Part shown: positions 40,181-51,686 of the stretch, piece by piece
Layout: each line of letters begins with the position of its first letter
Position numbering within the stretch: the first letter of the stretch is position 1
NCBI GenBank assembly: GCA_033807695.1
Contig: CM066302.1
Location: 2,294,001-2,358,000, forward strand
Reading direction: 5' to 3'
Source: Daedaleopsis sinensis
Lineage: Eukaryota > Basidiomycota > Agaricomycetes > Polyporales > Polyporaceae
Length of the DNA stretch: 64,000 nt
The notes under the pieces: generated by a model
Database searches by the model: none
What the model was told of the DNA's origin: nothing
The model's input: the letters and a program-made list of their open reading frames with translations, nothing else
Made by a program: the position numbers and the translations under genes

Positions 40181-41627
40181 GTGAGGAAATGTTGGCGGAG
40201 ACCGTTTTCCGGACAACTCGTTGGTCGATACTAGTACACAGGTAGATCCTTCAAAGGGACGCCCACGAGAGGATGGGGGAGGGGATGGGGCAGAAAGAGA
40301 CCTGGTCGACTGCAACATTAGTATTGCTGAACACCTGTTCGCGCCAAGTTTCGTTCTATTTGTCTCCGTGTGTGAAGACACTCACAGAGCGCGGTGGAAT
40401 ACAACAAGGAATTCCACCTGGATACTGATGGCGCTCACTGTGTGTGGGCCGTCTAGTCGAAGCAACCATATGCATCTGGTTCTTATTGTCTCTCACCTAT
40501 TCGCAACGTATCCTATGTCCCCGTCCTCATGTCGACCTGTTGACTTGACTTTATGAATAAGTGCGCGGTCGCCCCAGATCGGTGTTCTAGATAACACGAG
40601 GCACACGCACAGCACCTCACTGGCCTCTGCTCACGTCTTTACGTTAGCACGTTCAACGACTCGGAGAACCAACGACACCAATACAGAACGATAATGCTCA
40701 CGTAACTAGCTCATGCTCATAACAGATATCGAGCAGATTTAAGATTCGTCTTCGCTCAGCTGAGCCGTGGCCACACGTCAACGAGGGGAAACATCTCGAC
40801 CTAGTCGGGGTCCTCGGCGAATATATCAAGTATCGTCGTCTGGTTGGAGGCATCGAAGATCCTGAGCGAATTGACAAGGCGTCTGCGTCGCTCGCGCTAT
40901 CAGACCCCTTCTTGGCTGCCGATCCCGTAGGACGAGAACTAACAGGGTAGAGAGAATACGTGGAATGTTGCTTGGATACTGTCCACATAGAGACCCTTCC
41001 TTGATCAGTACGCACCTGTATCCAACGCCGCCGCATAGAGGAATGTGTTACCGCAGGAGATCGTTTTTGGAAAGACCGCAGGGACTCGACTAGCGGAAGA
41101 GTGCGTAAAGAGGGTGAATGTCGCGACACGCTTGCTGTTCAGAGCGATGTGTGACGGTCTATGCATCAACGACGTCCAAGTCGAAGATATCTTTTTCGAA
41201 CGCGTCTAGAGAGTGCACGTAAGTGCTGCATAGAAGCTACTCGAAGGAAGAGATTGAATTACTTGCAGAGCTCAGTATATGGACAAACGTCTGTTGGCTG
41301 TCTCGTCCGACATCGATATCTGACAGCGACTCGAGAGTCGGAGTGCCACGTCGCTGGCAAGAGAATCAGGTCCGATGGAAGATCTCGTTCGAACTTGTAA
41401 ATTGCGGTGAGGTCTTGCACCCCCAAGAGTACTTTGTCCGACGACTCCGAGCACCAGAAGAGGTTTCAGTAATAAGTGCAAGCTCAGGATCAAACTCAAG
41501 TGACGTTGAGAGCGAATTTTTAAATTTCCCAAATCTGGCACAGCTAGCGCCGGCACTTTGACCACCTACCGCCATCTGGGTCTGTCCCTCCTCGTACTCA
41601 CTGAGTATTGCTACCGACCTCAGCACC
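40181..41627. other. Intergenic region, no supported gene
   Basis: Several short frames exist (for example 41223-41561 plus) but none has introns, family motifs or a neighbour relation that supports it. It contains the promoters of copy 6 (minus) and EFG1 (plus). Confidence 0.5.
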
Positions 41628-42545
41628 ATGGGCTCGTCCAGGAGAACCGTGTCTGACCCCTCGTCTTCGGCCCAGCCATCCGGATCACACCACAAAAAAC
41701 GACCGCAGCACAAGAAACACCCGTCCGCACCTCCCTCGCAACCCTCAGGCTCCCCCGCCCTCCCCGGCGTGCAAAAGCTCAAAGCCGCCCTGCGGCAGAC
41801 GCGGCGGCTCCTCGCAAAGGACAAACTCGCAGCGGACGTGCGCGTCGCGACGGAGCGGCGGCTCAAGGCGCTCGAGGCGGACCTCGCGCAGGCGGAGCAG
41901 GCGCGCCTCGAGCGCACGCTGGCGACGCGCTACCACAAGGCGAAGTTCTTCGAGCGCCAGAAGGTGACGCGCAAGATCGCGCAGACGAAGCGGCAGCTCG
42001 AAGGCCGGGGCAAGGGCAAGGACGGGGACGGGGACGGGGAGGAGAAGGTGCTCGGGAAGAAGGAGCGGAAGAAGCTGGAGGCGCGGTTGGCGGCGCTCAG
42101 GGTCGACCTGAACTACGTCGTCCACTACCCGAAGACGAAGAAGTACATCTCGCTGTTCCCGCCGGAGGTCAGACAAGGGGAGCGTACCAAGAAGGAGAAA
42201 GCGGAGGAGGAGGAGGAGACCTCGGAGACCGATCGGCAGAGGGAGGAGGTCAGGGAGTGGGTGAGGGAACAGATGGAGGCGGGTGCCTTCAGCTCGGAGC
42301 CGGAAGTCGAGCTTGCGAAGGCCGAGGGCAAGAAGGTCACGGCGACGAGCACCGAGTACAAGTCGACGAAGACCAAAGACTCCCCTGAAGACGGGAAGTC
42401 ACGACATGCTGTCCAAGGGGGGCTCGCGGACGACGATTTCTTCGCGACTGATGAAGACGACGAAGGTGAGCAGGGAAAAGCAGGTGCGGATGGTAGTGAA
42501 GAGGACAGCGAAGAGGAAGAGGATAGTGAGATGGACGAGGATTGA
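41628..42545 (+). CDS. EFG1: rRNA-processing protein EFG1
   Basis: 305 residues, intronless, ATG at 41628 in a good context (CACCATGG). The Efg1 family is nucleolar and works in early 40S pre-rRNA processing as part of the small-subunit processome. The N-terminus is Ser/Pro/His/Lys-rich. The core is a long, very basic helical region (VQKLKAALRQTRRLLAKDK, RYHKAKFFERQKVTRKIAQTKRQL) ending in the family's LNYVVHYPKTKKYISLF block, and the C-terminal third is acidic. Length and order match fungal Efg1. GC content is clearly higher than in the transposon-rich part to the left, in line with a conserved gene. Confidence 0.88.
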   Translation: MGSSRRTVSDPSSSAQPSGSHHKKRPQHKKHPSAPPSQPSGSPALPGVQKLKAALRQTRRLLAKDKLAADVRVATERRLKALEADLAQAEQARLERTLATRYHKAKFFERQKVTRKIAQTKRQLEGRGKGKDGDGDGEEKVLGKKERKKLEARLAALRVDLNYVVHYPKTKKYISLFPPEVRQGERTKKEKAEEEEETSETDRQREEVREWVREQMEAGAFSSEPEVELAKAEGKKVTATSTEYKSTKTKDSPEDGKSRHAVQGGLADDDFFATDEDDEGEQGKAGADGSEEDSEEEEDSEMDED

Positions 42546-43221
42546 TCGCGCTCGAGGTGAATCTTCCGTTGTATTCTACCTGATGCAATACTCAACTCGT
42601 CGACGTATGAAGGGTCGCATATTGTCGCATCATCTCTTTTCACGCTGCCTACAGCTGGCTACAACGTACTAAGTGCAATATTGTGATCTACATGTCTCCA
42701 TCTCAGGTACGAAGAATCGGACTTCTCTCTTGTCAGAGGGCTCTTGCTCTCCTCCTTTCCCTCCCCTTACACGTCCGCAACGGCTCTTGTTAGCCACCCA
42801 AACCCTGGTGGAGGTCGATACTGATTTTGCGGCGGCCCGGTGCTCGATCGGTCCCGAAGTTTGGGAGCGCTCGGGCTCTCGCGAGCGTAAGTCGAGGTTT
42901 AGTGCAGTACCTCAGAGTATATCTGGGTACGGATCGCGTACGCACGTCGCAAGCTTGCTGGGATCGGTGCCTCACCCTGTGTGCGGTCATACGGTCAGTC
43001 GCCTGGACAAGGGAAGTCAGCGGAGCTTCCACCGGGTTCCCGGATGTTCTCCGGACCGCCGGACCGACCGCGCCTCTCTGGTCGACGTTCGCGGCGGGCA
43101 GCAGCGAGAAAGGAGGGACTGATTCCGACGTATAAATACAACGCGCATCCCCCGCTATCGCTTCTCCCATCGTCTCCTCTTCACTACCGTCATCTAGTAG
43201 TAATACCCACCAGCGCACATC
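42546..43221. promoter_or_regulatory. Intergenic region with TATA box of the aldo-keto reductase gene
   Basis: TATAAATA at 43131-43138 lies about 90 bp before the ATG at 43222. No gene seen in the rest. Confidence 0.6.
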
Positions 43222-44528
43222 ATGTCTTTCGGAAAGGTCATCCCTCTCTCTACCGGCGCGACGATCCCCCAGATCGGTCTCGGGACCTGGCTCTCAAAGC
43301 CCAATGAAGTCGAGAATGCTGTAAGTCGTCGTTTGAATCGAGGACCGTCGATGGCAGAGTGCAAGGGGGATGTGAACGACATGTTTTGACGGTGCGGGGC
43401 ATCTACAGGTCGAGGCGGCTATTCACGCGGGGTACAGGCACATCGACTGCGCGATGATCTACCAGAACCAGGACGAGGTGCGTTCCCTTCTTTTCCATGT
43501 CATCATCAAGCTCTTCGTGACATCTCGCGTTCCCATCGGTGTAGGTTGGCCGTGCGTTTAAGAAGGTCATCCCCTCTGTCGTCAAGCGCGAGGAGATCTT
43601 CGTGACCACCAAGCTTTGGAACACCTCGCACAAGCCCGAGCTTGTCGAGAAGGAGCTCGACGAGTCCCTCAAGCAGCTCCAGCTTGACTATGTCGACCTC
43701 TACCGTATGTCTGCCCCTCCCGCGCGCGTGTCTAGTACCGACCCAAACTTCCAGTGATCCACTGGCCCGTCGCGTTCCCGCCCGGGGGCGACTTTGAGCC
43801 CGAGGACCCTGAGCGGCCTGGATGGGTGAAGCTCGACCTCGAGACGAGCCTCGTCGACACTTGGAAGGCGATGATCGCGCTCCTCAACACGGGCAAGGTC
43901 AAGGCGATCGGCGTCTCGAACTTCACCGTCGCCCACATCAAGGGCATCGTCGAGGCGACCGGCGTGTGGCCCGCGGCGAACCAGATCGAGGCGCACCCGC
44001 TCAACCTCCAGGACGACCTCGTGCAGTTCTGCAAGGAGCACAACATCCACATCACCGCGTACAGCCCGCTCGGGAACAACAGTACGTCGCGTTTGGTTGT
44101 GATTGCAGAGCGGACGCTCGCTGACACGCGTTTCGCGCAGTGGCCGGCCACAAGAGGCTCACGGAGTACCCTGAGGTCCTCGAAATCGCGCAGAAGTTGG
44201 GCGCGACCCCCGCGCAGGTGCTCATCGCCTGGGGTGTGAAGCGCGGATTCTCCGTCATCCCCAAGAGCGTCACGCCAGGTAAGCCATGTCCCCCGCCGCC
44301 TCCTCTAGCTTGCTAGGGTTCTAATCTGATAATCACTATGCAGAGCGCATCGAGTCGAATTTCAAGCAGGTTGAGCTGTCTGACGAGGACTACGAGACAC
44401 TCTGCGACCTCGGGCGCAAGAACCCGAAGCGGTTCAACGTCAAGACCACGTACCCGATCTTCTGGGACATCAACATCTTCGGGGACGAGCTCGAGGCGAC
44501 CACGACGAACCAGATCAAGATCGCATGA
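43222..44528 (+). CDS. Aldo-keto reductase
   Basis: Six exons: 43222-43320, 43409-43477, 43545-43704, 43755-44081, 44141-44278, 44344-44528. NADPH-dependent reduction of aldehydes or ketones; cytosolic (alpha/beta)8 barrel. Seen: [13 protein letters not shown] at the N-terminus; the catalytic Asp and Tyr in [11 protein letters not shown]; the catalytic Lys in FVTTKLWN; the catalytic His in LIHWPVAF; the family signature [10 protein letters not shown]; the cofactor region [15 protein letters not shown]. The full tetrad is present. Closest in style to fungal glycerol dehydrogenase/Gcy1-type reductases, but the substrate cannot be fixed from sequence. A TATA box lies upstream. Confidence 0.92.
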
Positions 44529-44669
44529 GCGCAGACCGGCTAGCGATCTCGACGTAAGCACAAAAGCGAAGCTGAGATTGGGCCCAGGAGTATATACCGG
44601 CGCAGTGTACTTATCTGTATCATATCTCTCTTTCCGTCCTCCTCGACCGGCACGCGCGAAGTCCGAAGG

Positions 44670-45550
44670 TCACTGTATGATCCCGTTGTTGAGCATCCGC
44701 AGCAGCTCGCTCCGCCAGGTCTGCCTCCTGTCCTCCGGGAGCGGGTTCTCGCCCCCGACCGTGAACGAGAACGGGACCATGTTCGTCATGCAGCCCTCCA
44801 TGTTGTGCATCATGACTAGGAACGTCCCCGCCGACCCGCGCTGCATGCGGCTCTCGTTCGTCGTCTTCATCATGAGCTGCATCTGCGCCATCTGGTCCGG
44901 GGGGAACGGCACGTCCGCCTGCCGGTACACCGCCGCGGCGAGGCAGTAGAAGCCCGTCTCCGGCCGGCGCGAGTGCGGGCGCGGGCGCACGACGACGACG
45001 AGCAGGCGGTCGAACGCGCGTGCGGGCTCGTGGAAGATGTTGAGCGCGGCGTACGCGGCGTCCGCGAGCGAGGGCCCGTGCTTGGACGAGAAGTCGCGGA
45101 GCGCCTTCATGGTGTCGAACGACCACGGGTGCAGGTCGTCGACCTCCTTGTTCATCCTGCACTTCATCTTGTGCGACGCCCACGCCTCGCGCTGGCACTT
45201 CTTGCTCTGTGACCCGACGGCGACGGCGGGCGTGAGGGCGGGTACTATGTAGGCATGAGGCGCGGGGCGCGCAGGGGAGGAGGACGTACACAGTAGAGCT
45301 CGGTCCTGCACCCGCCGCAGCGAAAGAGCTTCGCGCCAGCGGCGCGCGAGAGGTCGCATTGCTGGCAGTGCATCATCCGGGGCTGGAGGAGGGTCTCGCG
45401 GTTCGCTGGGGGCGCGTGGTCTTCGGGGGCGGGAGGGGCGGGGCCGAGCATACCGTCGATGCCGGCGAGCCTGCACCACTCGCAGCGGACGTTGGGGATG
45501 TAGCCCATCGCCTTCACGGCGTCCATGTCCAGATCCTCGAGCCAGTCCAT
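44670..45550 (-). CDS. MYND zinc-finger protein
   Basis: ATG at 45550 (MDWLEDLDMDAVKAMGYIP). Two exons split inside the finger, between ELYC and SKKCQREAW. The MYND-type zinc ligands are visible as CEWC, CQQC, CGGC, YCSKKC and HKMKC; such fingers bind proline-rich partners. The remaining 170 residues (FDTMKALRDFSSKHGPSLADAA... WRSELLRMLNNGIIQ) have no known domain but are clearly paralogous to the neighbour at 45799. Stop at 44670. The genes are head to head with 248 bp between their ATGs, so they arose by inverted duplication and probably share a promoter. Role unknown. Confidence 0.85.
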
Positions 45551-45798
45551 GGCGAGTAGAGCGTCGTGTGGTCGGTCGAGCTCGTGTTCTGCTGCCCGAT
45601 GTGAGGTTTGTGGTAAGAAAATGGCTTTTTGGCTGATTAGGCTGCCGAGGAGTCGGCATTTTCCGAATTTGGCCAAAACCCGCCTTCTTTTTGCCGTAAG
45701 TAATTACGCTTGACCCTCAGGCTCTTGTCCTCTGCCGCCATCCGCCGCCGCCCTCGTCCTCGTTCCTGCGCATATACTCAGTTAATAGTCTGCCCACC
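45551..45798. promoter_or_regulatory. Shared promoter of the MYND gene pair
   Basis: 248 bp between divergent start codons. No canonical TATA box. Likely bidirectional. Confidence 0.5.
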
Positions 45799-46617
45799 AT
45801 GGACATGGGACCGCTCGTCGACTACCTCGAGATTGGCTGCTCGTGCTGCCAGATCGAATACAACGTCTGGTTCCTCACCGGCGTCCCTCCACCTCCTCAA
45901 CGCCATACCCTCCCCGACCCCAAGGCCGCGCTCCACCGCGAGCTCATGCAGTGCCAGTTCTGCTTCAAGTCGCGAGCAGAGGGTGCCACCTTCTTCCGCT
46001 GCGGCGGCTGCTCAATCGAGATTTACTGTGTACGTGCTCGACCTCTTCCCCCCCAAGTAGATCGCCCCTCGGACCCCTGACCGGTAGCATAGAGCAAGGA
46101 GTGCCAGAAGAAGGCTTGGCGCCGGCACAAGGAGAAGTGCGCGCTGAACCGCAAGTACCAGCCGGAGGGCGGGGGCGAGCCGAAGCCGATGAAGGACCTC
46201 CGCGCGTTCACGTCCAAGCACCGGCCCTCGATTTCCGAGGCGGCGGCGACCGCGCTCGGGGTCGCGGACGACCCGCAGCGCGCGCAGGAGTTCGTGTTCG
46301 TGATCTTCCTCCGCCCGCGTCCGACGTCGACGCACGTCGAGACTGCGTTCTTCGCGTTTGGGGCGGTGATCGTGCCGTTCAGCGCGTTCACGCCGGACCA
46401 GGAGCGCGAGATGCGGGGCCAGCTGAAGAACGCGCACGATCTGAACGTCAGGAACGGGTCGCTCGGCGCGATGGAGGTCGTGCTCATCTGCCTCGATCCG
46501 AACGTGGTGAACGTGGTCATGATGGGGTTCTCGAACGACCCGTCGCCGGTGGAGAACCCGGGGAAGAACTGGAAGCATTGGTTGCTGCATAGGCTGAACG
46601 AGGGCATCCTGTGCTAG
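45799..46617 (+). CDS. MYND zinc-finger protein (paralogue of the divergent neighbour)
   Basis: ATG at 45799 in a strong CACCATGG context. Two exons with the intron in the same place as in the neighbour (after EIYC; GTACGT donor, TAG acceptor near 46092). Zinc ligands: CSCC, CQFC, CGGC, YCSKEC, HKEKC. The downstream domain parallels the paralogue (PMKDLRAFTSKHRPSISEAA ... KHWLLHRLNEGILC). No membrane helix or signal peptide. The two proteins are diverged enough that the duplication is old. Function unknown; a protein-protein interaction role is inferred from the finger. Confidence 0.85.
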
Positions 46618-47134
46618 CGACCGGGTCGTAATGGACTGCTGTTGTTCAGAGTAAGTCTCAACTCGCTCGTATATATGTATATTGATTTGACTGTTTGCAC
46701 AGGTGCTGCATGTACCCACTATCTGTATTTTCAACGCGTCATGTATTTGTACATCGCGTTACCTTCAAACAGATATCGCAGAAAGCGGAGACCATTTCGT
46801 GTCCTGTACCTAGGATAGCATCAGCGATGGATACGGAATTTGCCTTATAATTGTGAGTCTCCCAGCCAGCGACAAATACGGACAAATAGAGCAGTGCAGT
46901 TAACACAGTGCCGCAGTACTAGTCCTCCACCATCAGCTTCAACCACCATCTGAGTCTCAACGTTCGACCTGTGTCTTGGGTACAGTCTAGTAAGTAATCC
47001 TCTTCGTTCGACTCTCCTGAGGACTGACGTTCTTCTTGCGAAAGCGAGGCCGTTCTGATTCTAGTAGGACATCGCCACACTACCGTTCATATCCTCTCCA
47101 GGGAGCCATCCGCTGTTCACAATACCAACAGGCC
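46618..47134. other. Spacer with repeated promoter of copy 7
   Basis: From 46756 it matches the 5' flanks of copies 8 and 9 closely. No gene. Confidence 0.6.
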
Positions 47135-48552
47135 ATGGACGTAGAGAAGAAGAAGTTCTTTTCGTTCCCTCGCGCAAACCGGTTTGCGGTGATCCGAATG
47201 AATCCCGTGGCAATGGTCCAGGAGCACGAGCTGGATGATCTAGCGTTGTCTCGCGCGCAAGCCATGCTCCCCAGGAAGTACCTTGTTTACTTGGACATCG
47301 TGAGTAAAGCTCGCTCTCTGTGCATGTATAGTATTGACACCCTTTCCTTAGCCGTTGCAGCTTCCTGTTCCCGGAAACACGTGGTGCAAATACAGCGTGG
47401 AACCTGTAGCGACGGTGTTACGCCCTGAGGACCCTGCACGCGGCATCACCTCTGACATGGTCATGCCCATTTATCCAAACCATCAATATGCCAAGGGTCG
47501 TGTCCCAATTACACCGGAATGCCCCTTTCCCTTCGACAATTGCTTCTTCTGGATTGAGAACGACATCACAGTCCGTATAGCGCACAAGAAGGAGCGATAC
47601 GACGATAGCAGAGCCGTGAAGATGGGTGCTAGGGCACACGGCGCTCTCATGTCTTGCTACGGGTTGGAATTCGACCGCATAGAAGATGCCCTTGACGAGC
47701 TTGAGCGTCTCAAGACGAAGTCTTCGAAGCCTTCCCCCACCTCTCCCTCTTATCCCATCGCGTCTTCCTCAGATACACTACCAGATCAACTCGCCGTTGA
47801 TGCCCCCAGTGATTTCATGGATACGTCCGATCCCGAACCCCGAGGCATCTGTGGTGACGGCAGCGGCGACGACGACGACGCGGGGTCCGTCTCATCGTTC
47901 AGGGAAATCCTTGCCCTCGACATATTCGGCTGGAATCGAAACCCTTCCTCATTGCTCCTGCCACTCTTTGACTTGTGGTTCGATATCGAGGAGCACCTCA
48001 CTGCCGACACGATCCCCAGTCCAGCAGAGCTGTGGCGGGAGCAAGAGGAAATCCAGCAGTACGTCGCCTCTAGAACGCCCCGTGTTCTCGTTGACTAACG
48101 CGAATGTCGTGTAGGATCATTCGAGAAGGACTTAAACGGCGGAAGGAGCAATCTATGCGCAAGTCGACTCTAGCCGTGATAGTTGCCGACGTCGAAGTCG
48201 CCACCGCTGCAGACCGCCCGAACGATGTCGACATGGAGATGGATACCTCGCCCGATCTCCCAGAATACATTGAAGAGAGAGCAGCAGCAGGCGAGGATGG
48301 TTCGTCCCATCTCCAGAGCGAGGGTGATGTGGCTCCCTCGAAGGAGGCGTGGTAGGTGGAGTTGTCATTGTGCGTGTGCAGTGAACTTACTGACTGTCAT
48401 GGTCAGACGGCAATGAAGACACGTCGGAGCGTTCAACTAGGCGCGGCCGTCAACGGTTCGCGGACATCGCTTCCACAATAGGCAAGGTGTTTGCGCACAG
48501 TAAAACCAAGTTAAGGTTACCAACTCGGAGGAAAGATGTCACCGTCAGGTAG
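47135..48552 (+). pseudogene. CYHW-family gene, copy 7, C-terminally frameshifted
   Basis: Exons 47135-47299, 47361-48058, 48115-48351 and 48407-48552 by comparison with copies 8 and 9. N-terminal module NRFAVIRMNPVAMVQEHEL...PRKYLVYLDI. Exon 2: MVMPIYPNHQYAKGRVP (this subgroup has MVMPIYPN, not MCxPIxPN) and PFPFDNCFFW, replacing CYHW; linker Ser/Pro/Asp-rich; LFDLWFDIEEHL with DTIPSPAEL. At the exon 3 end one extra base (AAGGAGG against AAGCGG/AAGAGG) shifts the frame: the spliced total is 1246 nt, one more than a multiple of three, giving an immediate stop. The product would lose the last exon (conserved tail KPKxRxPT...VTVR) but is otherwise whole, so it may still be expressed as a 367-residue form. 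Confidence 0.75.
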
Positions 48553-49129
48553 CGTTCTCGTACACACTTTCGCGATTGATACTTTGGGGCTTCTGATAAT
48601 GTTCTATATGTTTTACCGACTGTATCCACAATGTATCTCAAAAACACTGCACGCGGAGTCAACCCCGGGCCTTGAGACAAGATACACCGTCCGGCGGCGG
48701 AGCTCCTCTCTGCGTCTCTCAGTTCGCATGCTCTACGGCTATGGCCCGAAGTGCGAACACCTACCCGGGGGTCGGTGAAGACCTTGCTGGCAATGAAACC
48801 CCCGGGCTAAAGTGATTGAACCTGCCAACTGTCGACATTGTCGCCATCTCTCCTGCTTTCAGCTTCTTTCCCCCGCTTCCTGCTTACATACCTCATTGAC
48901 AGGGCGAGCATGCCGAGACCACGAATACCCGCTTGACCAAGATCTGAACAAGGGAGTCCTTATAATCTCGGGTTTGATCATGCAGAAGGAAAATACCGGC
49001 TCGATGTCATGATTGACGGTGACATTATTTGCGTGCCTACTATGTTAGTGTTTGTGCATGTCACGTCCAGGCTCCCTCTCCCTATCTCGCGCATGGTGTC
49101 GAAGTTGAGCCGTCCGTCTCCCCGTGCTG
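48553..49129. other. Spacer between copy 7 and the USO1-like fragment
   Basis: Duplicated 3' flank of the CYHW gene, with counterparts at 53111-53753 and 56074-56400. No gene seen. Confidence 0.5.
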
Positions 49130-49522
49130 TGCAGGTCAGGAAAGCGCGATGCTCGTCGCGTCCATGCGTGACATGATCCGGAACCAGGCCGCCGAGATCG
49201 ACAGGCTGCAGAGCCAGCTGAAGGCCCTCGCTACGGCTTCCGGGGAGGCATGCATGGTCCTCCCGCTGGCAAGTGCTGACGCCCTTCTGAACCAACACAG
49301 CCGGAGAACTCGCACGCAGGTCGTGTCGCTCACTGAGCAGCTCAAGAGCAGCGACGAGCACAAGTGGGATGTCGAGAAGAAGCAGGAGGACCTGCTGTCC
49401 TCCTCGACGAGCTCGATAGCAAGCGCCGGAGGAACAAGGAGCGCATGCGACAGACTGGCTTGGACGTGTCGGAGGACGAAGCGAGCGAGGACGACGAGGA
49501 TGATGAGGAAGAGGAAGAGTGA
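49130..49522 (+). pseudogene. Fragment of a USO1/p115-like vesicle tether gene
   Basis: Encodes MRDMIRNQAAEIDRLQSQL, then a piece with VSLTEQL, then a charged coil and an acidic Asp/Glu tail ending at TGA 49520-49522. This matches the end of fungal Uso1/p115, the coiled-coil ER-Golgi tether with an acidic C-terminus. It is a pseudogene: one base is missing after the codons for EDLL (compare the second fragment), and the donor of the small intron is lost (GCATGC instead of GTGCGT). The upstream body of USO1 is absent here. It was carried along with the CYHW duplication unit. Confidence 0.62.
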
Positions 49523-49737
49523 TTGTGAGCGGTGTGGTATGATGATTTCTCTCGCTGTACTGGACTCACTTGGGAGGCAATTGCGGACCGCTAAGCTATC
49601 GAACTGCATTCGGTTGGTATCTCTATTGACATATTGGCAACTCCATATCGTCGTACTAAGCATAGAGCATATGAACATCACAGGCGAGGACTATTCTTCA
49701 ATACCCTCCTTGAGCTGGTCTGAATACATGATGGGTG

Positions 49738-51189
49738 TCACAGTTCCCAGTCCAGTGGAAGCGTAATCCACTTCTTCTTCTTCTTCTTCTTCTTCTTGTT
49801 GATAGACCCCGTGTTGGAGGGCGACGCGGTGCTTGCGGAAGCAACAGTAACACCCTGTATGATAGCAAGTTCAGAATCGATTGTAGCAGCCATGACTTGG
49901 ATATGGTTGGTTGCGTACGGTTTGAGTTTCCGCTCCCTCAACAATCTCTTCTGGGTGTAGTACACCGGTTTCCGGGTATGCGACCTCGTCGGTCTAACCC
50001 AGTGTCAAAGGTGATCTCAGACAATAAACGAACGAACAGGGGCGTACTACGGGGTTTTCTTGATTGTCCAGTTCTTTACTCGTAGGTTTATCTTCGGTGT
50101 CAGAACTTGAGTTCATATTGACGTCCTGTGGGGACTATCTCTGTGATCGGCTACCAGCTCCAAGATAAAACACAACCAACAAGTATTACATACCTCGTTA
50201 AACCAAACCGGGAAGTACGTGTTTCCTGAGCTCGGTGTACGGGCTTTTGGAGCCCGGGTGCTTGCCAGAGGAATATGTGTTGGTCGAGTCTTGGGTCCCG
50301 TGCTATTAGAGGTCTGGTCGTTGTTGGAATTATTGCAGACGATGAAGACATCGTTCAGTGAATGTACTACATAGTACTAAGCAATTCTGACTAACCAATG
50401 AAACAGTGGAGGAGTATCCTGGTTTCCGTACACGAGCCCATTCCTTTGCTACGATGAGCACACGCGTATCAAGTGGTAGGATGGACATTCACTCACATAG
50501 AACTCTCAATTGTAGAATGCAATACGATCGGGGTTGTCTTCATAGCACGCATTCCACTCGTCCCATTTAGACTCGCAAGACTTATGGAAGGCAGTCAAAG
50601 TGCTGTCGTCCTCCAGCATGGTGAAGGAGCTGCGTACGCCCGCATGCTGTAGATTCTGCCACCTGGAGATGGGTGCGCCGAAGTGCTGGAACGAAATAGC
50701 GAGCAGCCAGCGATTTGCCCGTCCAGTCCGTGCCTCGTGCCATTCTGGCTTTGTATGATGGTGGTACACATCCCTCTCGTGAGGTATAGTTTCGTGGGGA
50801 GAGATCGCGATGCAGAAGTGCTGAAGGACATGGGGTAGAATGTCGCGGAGCGATATGTTGCCCAGTGTACCCATGATGGACGTACGAGTACATCCTCCTC
50901 GGGCAACTGGTCGACCTTGCAGTACAACTGCAGGACGCCGCTTGCGTTTGAGGTCCTCGTGTACGCCAGTGAGCAGACTCTGCTGCTCTGAGTCCTCTAT
51001 CTCCATCCCCCGAATGGTGGACACCACATTAATGACGCTTTCTTCCAGTTTGATGATGTCCCCGATTTCGTATCTCTGCGGAGTAGCTACTATATGCTCG
51101 TCTACGCGTGGCGATAGACACTGCGAGCAGTCCGTCGTAGGGCCCCGGGGGGGCTGAGGGGTCAAGGAAGCATGGCCCGCCTCTGCCAT
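49738..51189 (-). CDS. Hypothetical protein with poly-lysine C-terminus
   Basis: I do not recognise this protein. ATG at 51189 (MAEAGHASLTPQPPRG). The first exon encodes about 227 residues, including VDEHIVATPQRYEIGDIIKL and RDILPHVLQHFCIAISPHE, and may contain retained introns. Further coding-like stretches follow on the same strand: one ending GNTYFPVWFNE (near 50190) before a GTATGT donor, one with SSSDTEDKPTSKELDNQE, and a last exon with RERKLKPYATNHIQVMAATI and a run of nine Lys encoded by an (AAG)n tract, ending at 49738. The model between 50150 and 50510 is uncertain. The gene interrupts the tandem CYHW units and is not duplicated with them. Confidence 0.5.
49771..49797 (+). repeat. 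(CTT)n microsatellite
   Basis: Nine CTT triplets. They encode the Lys run of the minus-strand gene. Confidence 0.9.
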
Positions 51190-51686
51190 GTCATGAAGCC
51201 GAACGTTGAGCTCTTGAGAGTATTAGAGACGTCTTGGCAGTGTTGACTGTAGCGACGGTGGGGCTCTCCCGCTGCAGCTGTTCTTTATCAGCTTCTTGAA
51301 AAGCCGGAGCCTGATCAAAGCCTGATTAGGCTTACTGCAGTGCCTCCCCTTAAGCATGGCCACTATCAGCGACAAATACGGACAAACATAGATGGGGCGG
51401 TGCGTTTAACACAACGGTCACCGCCGCAGTACTAGTCCTCCACCATCAGCTTCAAACCACCAGTTAAGTCTCAACGTTCAACGTTCGACCTGTGTCTGCG
51501 TCTTGAGTAGTACGATCTAGTGAGTAATCCTCTTGGTTCAACTCTCTTGAGGACTGACTTTCTTCTGGCGAAAGCGAGGCCGCCGCTCTGATTCTCTGAC
51601 GTGTCGTCAGTAGTAGGACATCGCCACACCGTAACCGTTCATATCCTCTCCAGGGAGTTATCCGCTGTTCACAATACCAACAGGCC
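51190..51686. other. Spacer with repeated promoter of copy 8
   Basis: From about 51365 it repeats the copy 7/9 5' flank (CGACAAATACGGACAAA, CAGTACTAGTCCTCCACC). No gene. Confidence 0.6.

Larger units (their letters stand above)
46756..49522 (+). repeat. Tandem unit 1 (CYHW copy 7 plus USO1-like fragment)
   Basis: The first of three related segments. It starts at the shared sequence GCGTTACCTTCAAACAG (also at 54242), includes the promoter block with ACAAATACGGACAAAT, a CYHW gene and a USO1-like fragment. Exact right border uncertain. Confidence 0.7.

Noticed and set aside
40698..41561. Short frames on both strands
   Set aside because: No motif, no consistent splicing and no similarity to neighbours; treated as intergenic.
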